Source: Alphaproteobacteria bacterium (GTDB lineage Bacteria > Pseudomonadota > Alphaproteobacteria > Puniceispirillales > Puniceispirillaceae). Taken from it: a stretch of DNA of 9,135 nucleotides. A program made the position numbers and the translations under genes. The stretch covers positions 1 to 9,135 of the forward strand of contig JADHLK010000053.1 in NCBI GenBank assembly GCA_016780695.1. The letters run 5' to 3'. Under the pieces are notes generated by a model. The model was given only the letters and a program-made list of their open reading frames with translations, did no database searches and was not told the DNA's origin. Below are positions 5,539-9,135 of this stretch, in pieces. Position 1 is the stretch's first letter. Each line of letters opens with the position of its first letter.

Positions 5539-6599
5539 CCGTCAGACCTGCTTTCACTCTCGGTATTCTTGGCAGTGGCCAGCTGGGCCGGATGATCGCC
5601 ATTGCGGCTGCTGAGCTGGGCATCCCGTCTCATATATATGCCCCGGATGCGTCCACCAGCCCGGCCGGTCAGGTCGCTGCCCATGTGCATACAGCAGAGT
5701 ATCAGGATGCAGAAGCACTGGCTGAATTTGCTGCCGGCGTGGAAGCGGTGGTCTGTGAATTTGAAAATGTGCCGGCCAGCGCCCTGGCCATTCTGGCTGA
5801 GCTGGTTCCGGTCAGCCCCGGTGCAAAAGCCTTGCAGACAGCCCAGAGCAGGCAGGCGGAAAAAACCCTGGCGCGGGAGCTAGGCATTGCAGTACCGGAT
5901 TTCTGGCCAGTTGCCTCAGCTGCTGAGCTGGCTGATGCGCTGGTTGTGCTGGATGGGCCGGGGATTCTGAAAACTGATCGGATGGGCTATGATGGCAAGG
6001 GCCAGATCAGGCTGGACAGCAGGGCAGCAGCCGGGGAAATCTGGCAACAGATGGGCGGCGTGCCTTGTGTGCTGGAAAGGTTGGTTGATTTTTCGGCTGA
6101 GATCAGCTTTTTGGTCGCCCGTGATGCGGCAGGCCAGCTCAGCCATTTCCCGGCCAGTCAGAACAGCCATCAGGACGGTATTCTCGCCCGTTCGGTTGCC
6201 CCGGCAGATTGTGCTGAAACCCTGCTGGCAGAAGGCCGGCAAGCCGTTTCGCGGCTGGCTGAGGCCTTGCAGCTGGTTGGGGTGCTGGCGATGGAAAGTT
6301 TTGTTACCGCGACCGGCCAGCTGCTGTTCAATGAGATAGCCCCGCGCCCGCATAATTCCTTTCACTGGACGATAGAGGGCTGTGCGACCAGCCAGTTCAC
6401 CCAGCTGGTGCGGGTGCTGGCCGGGATGGGTTTTGGGGCCACCGATATGGATAGAGGCTGGCAAATGGTCAATCTGCTGGGTCAGGATATGGATCAGGTT
6501 GCAGGCCATTTGGCCCGCCCACACCGCCGCGTGCATCTCTATGGCAAGACCGAGGCCCGCCCGGGCCGTAAAATGGGCCATGTCAGCTGGCCAATTTAG
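5535..6599 (+). CDS. purK: N5-carboxyaminoimidazole ribonucleotide synthase, PurK
   Basis: This encodes 354 residues, full length for this ATP-grasp enzyme, which uses ATP and bicarbonate to carboxylate AIR to N5-CAIR, the substrate of PurE. Visible motifs are G-I-L-G-S-G-Q-L-G-R-M near residues 10-20, C-E-F-E-N-V-P at 74-80, the ATP-grasp K-T-D-R-M-G-Y-D-G-K-G-Q at 146-157, A-E-I-S-F-L-V-A-R at 188-196, the metal-binding N-E-I-A-P-R-P-H-N-S at 266-275, T-S-Q-F near 285-288, and the C-terminal H-L-Y-G-K-x-E-A-R-P-G-R-K-M-G-H-V (334-350). Translation is probably coupled to purE by the four-base overlap. The last codons and the stop form the first unit of the tandem repeat at 6588-6627. No intrinsic terminator follows; the convergent metA stop is only 24 bases beyond. 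Confidence 0.96.
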   Translation: MTVRPAFTLGILGSGQLGRMIAIAAAELGIPSHIYAPDASTSPAGQVAAHVHTAEYQDAEALAEFAAGVEAVVCEFENVPASALAILAELVPVSPGAKALQTAQSRQAEKTLARELGIAVPDFWPVASAAELADALVVLDGPGILKTDRMGYDGKGQIRLDSRAAAGEIWQQMGGVPCVLERLVDFSAEISFLVARDAAGQLSHFPASQNSHQDGILARSVAPADCAETLLAEGRQAVSRLAEALQLVGVLAMESFVTATGQLLFNEIAPRPHNSFHWTIEGCATSQFTQLVRVLAGMGFGATDMDRGWQMVNLLGQDMDQVAGHLARPHRRVHLYGKTEARPGRKMGHVSWPI

Positions 6600-6627
6600 G
6601 GGTGGCCAATTTAGGGGGCCAATCTAG
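6588..6627. repeat. 15-bp tandem repeat across the purK and metA stop codons
   Basis: TGGCCAATTTAGGGG occurs twice with no gap (6588-6602 and 6603-6617) and is followed by a shorter, diverged third unit, GGCCAATCTAG, at 6617-6627. The first unit supplies the last codons and the TAG stop of purK. The third unit supplies the stop of metA, read on the other strand. All of the non-coding DNA between the two genes is this repeat. Confidence 0.9.
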
Positions 6628-7547
6628 CGCGAATTATCTGCCAGGCTGGTCAGATTATAGGGCGTGTCCTGATACAGATTGTTCAGCCAGTTGCCGCTCA
6701 GCAAATAGGCAAAGGGCCGCCAGAAATTCACCGGCTCCTGTGCTGGGTCATCTTGCGGGAAATAATTGGCTGGCAGGGCGGTGCCCAGCCCCTCATCCAG
6801 ATCGCGCAGATATTCCGCCTTCAGCGTTCCGGCATCATATTCCAGATGGTTCAGGACAAAGAGATCATCTGTAGCCGGGTCCCGGATCATACCAACCCCA
6901 ACCTCAGGGCTTTTTGCCATGACGGACAGGCCGGCTTCGGTTACATCCGCCTCTAAAGTGCTGGTATAGCGCGAGACAGGCATCGGAAAGCGGTCGGTAA
7001 AGCCGTGCATCAGCCGGCCTTCCTGCTGGGTCAGCTGATGGTCAAAAATGCCAAATAGCTTTTCTTCCATCTGGTATTTTTCCAGCCCGTGAAAATGATA
7101 CAGCAAGGCCTGTGCGCCCCAGCAAATACCAAGACGGCGGAAACAATGGCTGCGTGACCATTCCATAATTTCCTGCAATTCCGGCCAGTAGGTTACCTCC
7201 TCAAAGGGCAGGGTTTCCACTGGCGCGCCAGTCACAATTAGCGCATCAAAAAATTCATCGCGCACCGCATCCAGATTGCGATAGAAACGGCGCAGATAGG
7301 CAGGCTCAGTATTGCGCGGTGTATAGCTGGCGGTGGTCATCAAGATAAGCTCCACCTGCAGCGGTGAGCAGCCAAACAGGCGGGCAAACTGAATCTCAGT
7401 CTCTTTCTTGCGCGGCATCAGATTGAGCATCAACAGGCGCAGCGGGCGAATATCCTGACGCGCCGCGCGGCCTGCCGGGATCAAATCCACCCCTTCAGAA
7501 AGCAGGTTTTCAAGAGCTGGCAAATTATCAGGTACGCTGATAGGCAT
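6624..7547 (-). CDS. metA: Homoserine O-acyltransferase, MetA family (predicted acetyl-CoA type)
   Basis: This encodes 307 residues, full length for MetA, which acylates the hydroxyl of L-homoserine as the first committed step of methionine synthesis in the cytoplasm. The ATG at 7547 gives M-P-I-S-V-P-D, the same opening as E. coli MetA, and has AGGA about 10 bases upstream; the open frame further upstream is not part of the gene. The catalytic cysteine is C142 in I-C-W-G-A-Q-A. The His and Glu of the triad are H234 and E236 in N-H-L-E-Y-D. Residue 111, which follows T-G-A-P-V, is Glu, whereas E. coli has Gly in the same aligned position. In this family Glu111 is known to favour acetyl-CoA and Gly111 succinyl-CoA, so this is probably a homoserine O-acetyltransferase. 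The gene follows the COQ9-family gene by 64 bases on the same strand and probably shares its transcript. Confidence 0.95.
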   Translation of the reverse strand: MPISVPDNLPALENLLSEGVDLIPAGRAARQDIRPLRLLMLNLMPRKKETEIQFARLFGCSPLQVELILMTTASYTPRNTEPAYLRRFYRNLDAVRDEFFDALIVTGAPVETLPFEEVTYWPELQEIMEWSRSHCFRRLGICWGAQALLYHFHGLEKYQMEEKLFGIFDHQLTQQEGRLMHGFTDRFPMPVSRYTSTLEADVTEAGLSVMAKSPEVGVGMIRDPATDDLFVLNHLEYDAGTLKAEYLRDLDEGLGTALPANYFPQDDPAQEPVNFWRPFAYLLSGNWLNNLYQDTPYNLTSLADNSR

Positions 7548-7611
7548 GGCAAAGTCCGGTCCTGTTTCTGTTACAGACAGCTGGCCGCCATCTTTGTTAA
7601 AGCCCTGCTGG

Positions 7612-8277
7612 TCAAGGCCGTCTTTTGCGCCGCCGGAAACCGGGCCCGCCTGCTTGAAACCGTGCGCGCAGGGCAGAAAAGGGTTTGACCAGTTTCGGGA
7701 TGTTTGCCACATCTGCCAGCCGCCTGTCCAGAAAGGCTTTGGTTTCATCCATATCCGGGCTGTCATCTGCCAGCCAGGCCAGCAAGGTTGCGCTATAGAC
7801 CGCAGACAGGGTTGCCCGCTTGGAATAAAAGGAAAAATCTGTTGCCCGGTCGCCCGCCGCCCGCCACATCGCATCCACCGTCCGATAGAGCGTCTGGCTG
7901 GCGCGTTTTGCCTGATCCGGCCTGGCCAGAAAGGACAGGGTCCGGCGCACCGCCATCTTGTGCGGGGCCGCCTGTTCCAGACGCAGCAGAATCAGCGCGC
8001 GGATTTTTTCCGGTATGCGGGCCGGGGCCGGGTCCAGCCGGGCAAAGCCCTCACACATCTCCTGATCTGCCATCTCCAGCCAGACAGCAACCGCCGCTGC
8101 TGGCCCGCCTGGCAAGATTTCTGCCAGCTGCGCTGTCGTTATGCCGCATTCCTCTGCTGCGGCGTTCAGGCTGGCATCTGACCAGCCATCAAAAGGCACA
8201 TGGTGAAGGGCGGCCCGAACCAGCTGGCGGGCCTTGTCTGCCTGATTGTCAGTGTGGCTGTCTGTTGTCTCTTGCAT
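7612..8277 (-). CDS. COQ9 family protein (ubiquinone biosynthesis)
   Basis: This encodes 221 residues matching the COQ9 family, which has a TetR-like fold but binds lipid rather than DNA and in eukaryotes assists the COQ7 hydroxylation step of ubiquinone synthesis at the membrane. The N-terminal region (about 29-52: G-W-S-D-A-S-L-N-A-A-A-E-E-C-G-I) is the helix-turn-helix-like part. The conserved C-terminal block runs from W138 through T-D-F-S-F-Y-S-K-R-A-T-L-S-A-V-Y (146-161) to L-A-D-D-S-P-D-M-D-E-T (169-179) and F-L-D-R-R-L (182-187). The C-terminal tail is very basic (R-R-R-K-R-R). A bacterial TetR regulator is the alternative from the fold, but the C-terminal block favours COQ9. It is first in a two-gene unit with metA and has a good promoter. 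Its own ribosome site is weak (GAAAAG region about 12-17 bases upstream). Confidence 0.9.
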   Translation of the reverse strand: MQETTDSHTDNQADKARQLVRAALHHVPFDGWSDASLNAAAEECGITTAQLAEILPGGPAAAVAVWLEMADQEMCEGFARLDPAPARIPEKIRALILLRLEQAAPHKMAVRRTLSFLARPDQAKRASQTLYRTVDAMWRAAGDRATDFSFYSKRATLSAVYSATLLAWLADDSPDMDETKAFLDRRLADVANIPKLVKPFSALRARFQAGGPGFRRRKRRP

Positions 8278-8315
8278 GGTCGCGCAGCTTTTCGGTTGAT
8301 TGCTCTTCTCGCGTT

Positions 8316-8343
8316 AATATAGTGTCCGCCGCGCCGGTTTCAA
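8316..8343 (-). promoter_or_regulatory. Sigma-70-type promoter of the COQ9-metA unit
   Basis: On the minus strand, TTGAAA (8338-8343) matches a -35 element in five of six positions, when scored as TTGAcA, and TATATT (8316-8321) matches a -10 well, with a 16-base spacer. Transcription would start near 8309, leaving a leader of about 32 bases before the ATG at 8277. The region also faces the rpsU promoter, so the two units are divergent. Confidence 0.6.
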
Positions 8344-8376
8344 AGCATTTGTCATCAACGCGATAGCAGGAAATAC

Positions 8377-8406
8377 TTTACATTCCGCCCGGCTTTATGA
8401 TATGAG
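8377..8406 (+). promoter_or_regulatory. Candidate rpsU promoter
   Basis: TTTACA at 8377-8382 resembles a -35, and TATGAG at 8401-8406 could be a -10 at an 18-base spacing. An overlapping TATGAT at 8396-8401 is a better hexamer but sits only 13 bases away. Transcription would start near 8413. It lies opposite the COQ9-metA promoter. Confidence 0.4.
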
Positions 8407-8420
8407 TGTCGCCTCGGTGG

Positions 8421-8447
8421 GCGGATCAGCCAAAATGGTCAGTCCGC
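8421..8447 (+). promoter_or_regulatory. Hairpin in the rpsU leader
   Basis: GCGGA (8421-8425) pairs with TCCGC (8443-8447), and after a symmetric 4x4 internal loop CCA (8430-8432) pairs with TGG (8436-8438) around AAA. It lies in the leader predicted for rpsU, 36 bases before the favoured start codon. No T-tract follows, so it is not a terminator. A regulatory role is only a possibility. Confidence 0.3.
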
Positions 8448-8483
8448 GACAACAGCATGAACAGACATAGAGAGACCAGAAAA

Positions 8484-8687
8484 TTGTATGTAGCTGTCCG
8501 TGAAAATAATGTTGATCAGGCCCTGCGTGTGCTGAAAAAGAAGATGCAGCGCGAAGGTCTGTTCCGTGAGATGAAGAACCGCCGCGCCTTTGAAAAGCCG
8601 TCTGAGCGCCGGGCGCGCCAGGCTGCTGAATCAACCCGCCGGGTGCGCAAACTGATGCGCAAACGCATGGAGCGTGAAGGCTATTAG
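8484..8687 (+). CDS. rpsU: Small ribosomal subunit protein bS21
   Basis: This encodes bS21, a small very basic protein of the 30S subunit that helps mRNA pairing at initiation. The core V-R-E-N-N-V-D-Q-A-L-R-V-L-K-K-K-M-Q-R-E-G-L-F-R-E-M is diagnostic, followed by Y/F-E-K-P-S-E-R-R-A-R and a tail of Arg and Lys. Starting at the TTG at 8484 gives 67 residues, the normal family size, with AGAGAG at 8469-8474 nine bases upstream. An in-frame ATG at 8457 would add nine residues (MNRHRETRK) but has no purine-rich site before it. I prefer the TTG on length and N-terminal alignment, with real doubt. A strong terminator follows 32 bases after the stop, so the gene appears monocistronic. Confidence 0.9.
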   Translation: MYVAVRENNVDQALRVLKKKMQREGLFREMKNRRAFEKPSERRARQAAESTRRVRKLMRKRMEREGY

Positions 8688-8719
8688 AATCGGCCGGTAA
8701 TTTATCGACTTCTATGGAG

Positions 8720-8751
8720 ACCGCCCCAGCATTGCTGCCGGGCGGTTTTTT
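8720..8751 (+). terminator. Intrinsic terminator of rpsU
   Basis: ACCGCCC at 8720-8726 pairs with GGGCGGT at 8740-8746 (seven pairs, GC-rich), with a short inner AGC/GCT pairing in the loop, followed by a run of six T at 8746-8751. This is a textbook rho-independent terminator in the rpsU direction and separates rpsU from pntA. Confidence 0.9.
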
Positions 8752-8793
8752 AATGGGTCGGTTTTTATTAGCATGATTTTTTTGGCCGGTTTG

Positions 8794-8822
8794 TTGCTGA
8801 TGCCTGATAATTCAGCTATACA
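8794..8822 (+). promoter_or_regulatory. Candidate pntA promoter
   Basis: TTGCTG at 8794-8799 and TATACA at 8817-8822 are separated by 17 bases. Transcription would start near 8829. A GATAAT at 8806-8811 is an alternative -10. Since the rpsU terminator lies upstream, pntA needs its own promoter somewhere in 8752-8858. Confidence 0.4.
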
Positions 8823-8829
8823 GTCCGGA

Positions 8830-8845
8830 TTGCAGATCGCTGCAA
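8830..8845 (+). promoter_or_regulatory. Dyad at the predicted pntA transcription start
   Basis: TTGCAG (8830-8835) and CTGCAA (8840-8845) are perfect inverted copies separated by ATCG. Lying just downstream of the candidate -10, this could be an operator or the first stem of the leader RNA. No function can be assigned. Confidence 0.35.
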
Positions 8846-8858
8846 AAAGATGAGGCGG

Positions 8859-8882
8859 GGCCGTCCGTCAAACGGCCTTTTT
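8859..8882 (+). terminator. Terminator-like hairpin in the pntA leader
   Basis: GGCCGT at 8859-8864 pairs with ACGGCC at 8872-8877 around a 7-base loop, followed directly by five T at 8878-8882. It has the form of an intrinsic terminator and ends only 17 bases before the pntA ATG, leaving no room for a promoter between. It is therefore either a conditional terminator (attenuator), a leaky one, or the end of a short separate RNA. Confidence 0.6.
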
Positions 8883-8899
8883 AAGTAAGAGGGATAGTC

Positions 8900-9135
8900 A
8901 TGAAGATTGGTGCCCCGAAAGAAACAGCTGCTGGTGAAGCGCGTGTGGCTCTGACCCCGGACAGCGCGGTTTGGCTGCAAAAGCTGGGCTATGAGTGCAT
9001 GGTTGAGACGGGCGCGGGTAAAGCAGCCGGTTTCTCAGATACCGCCTATGCAGGGGCGGGCGTAACCCTTGTGGCTTCTGCGAAAAAGCTCTGGGCTGAT
9101 AGTGATATAATCTTGAAGGTGCGCCCGCCCGATGA
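8900..9135 (+). CDS. pntA: NAD(P) transhydrogenase alpha subunit, N-terminal part (partial)
   Basis: This is the first 78 residues of a gene that runs off the right edge. The opening M-K-I-G-A-P-K-E-T-A-A-G-E-A-R-V-A-L-T-P is the signature of the alanine dehydrogenase/PNT N-terminal domain in the form used by proton-translocating transhydrogenase (PntA, or PntAA when the alpha subunit is split, as is common in alphaproteobacteria). The enzyme makes NADPH from NADH using the proton gradient at the inner membrane; this part carries the NAD(H)-binding domain on the cytoplasmic face. G-x-E-T-G-A-G-like V-E-T-G-A-G-K-A-A-G-F-S-D (35-47) and I-I-L-K-V-R-P-P (69-76) also fit. AGAGGG at 8888-8893 is a good ribosome site six bases before the ATG. 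Whether it is split or fused cannot be seen here. Alanine dehydrogenase is the less likely alternative. Confidence 0.9.
   Translation, partial: MKIGAPKETAAGEARVALTPDSAVWLQKLGYECMVETGAGKAAGFSDTAYAGAGVTLVASAKKLWADSDIILKVRPPD

Noticed and set aside
7548..7874. N-terminal extension of metA by about 109 codons overlapping the COQ9 gene
   Set aside because: MetA is full length from 7547 and starts as in E. coli. The extension is out of frame inside the COQ9 coding sequence and is rich in Trp, Gln and Pro with no similarity to any MetA.
8850..8888. Small coding gene MRRGRPSNGLFK in the pntA leader
   Set aside because: It is not listed as a gene because it has no clear ribosome site and no comparison is available. 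It is kept only as part of the attenuation hypothesis.
1..9135. CRISPR arrays, insertion sequences, tRNA or rRNA genes
   Set aside because: I saw no regularly spaced repeats, no transposase-like frames or terminal inverted repeats, and no cloverleaf or rRNA-like sequence on either strand.

Overview
The window looks like a stretch of an alphaproteobacterial chromosome, probably a free-living aquatic heterotroph. The evidence is the gene set: a DUF1013/TrcR-type regulator, a DUF465 (YdcH-like) protein directly upstream of purE-purK, a COQ9-family ubiquinone protein, a PntAA-type transhydrogenase start, and purines and methionine made by standard aerobic routes. Coding DNA from about position 490 onward is GC-rich. 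The first ~480 bases are clearly more AT-rich. I cannot place the organism below class from sequence alone.

Layout. (i) 1-295: C-terminal end of a large protein entering from the left, recognised as the specificity-domain tail of a Type ISP-like restriction-modification enzyme. (ii) 296-487: AT-rich convergent intergenic gap, the apparent edge of an accessory segment. (iii) 488-1075 (-): DUF3833 lipoprotein, divergent from (iv) an MFS transporter, a secreted six-cysteine protein of unknown function, and a YgfZ-like folate-binding protein. The last two overlap by ATGA. (v) 4141-4707: TrcR/DUF1013 regulator with its own leader. (vi) DUF465, purE and purK as one operon (purE/purK overlap by ATGA). 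(vii) Convergent with it, an operon on the minus strand: COQ9 family then metA, from a recognisable promoter. The purK and metA stop codons both lie inside a 15-bp tandem repeat. (viii) rpsU with a textbook terminator. (ix) The start of pntA, running off the right end.

Most of the window is ordinary core metabolism and I found no complete new system. The points most worth following are: terminator-like hairpins with oligo-T tracts lying between the start codon and any plausible promoter of pntA, trcR and the MFS gene; a MetA whose position 111 is Glu, which predicts acetyl-CoA rather than succinyl-CoA use; the tandem repeat shared by two converging stop codons; the truncated restriction-modification gene at a composition break; and the uncharacterised six-cysteine exported protein coupled to ygfZ.
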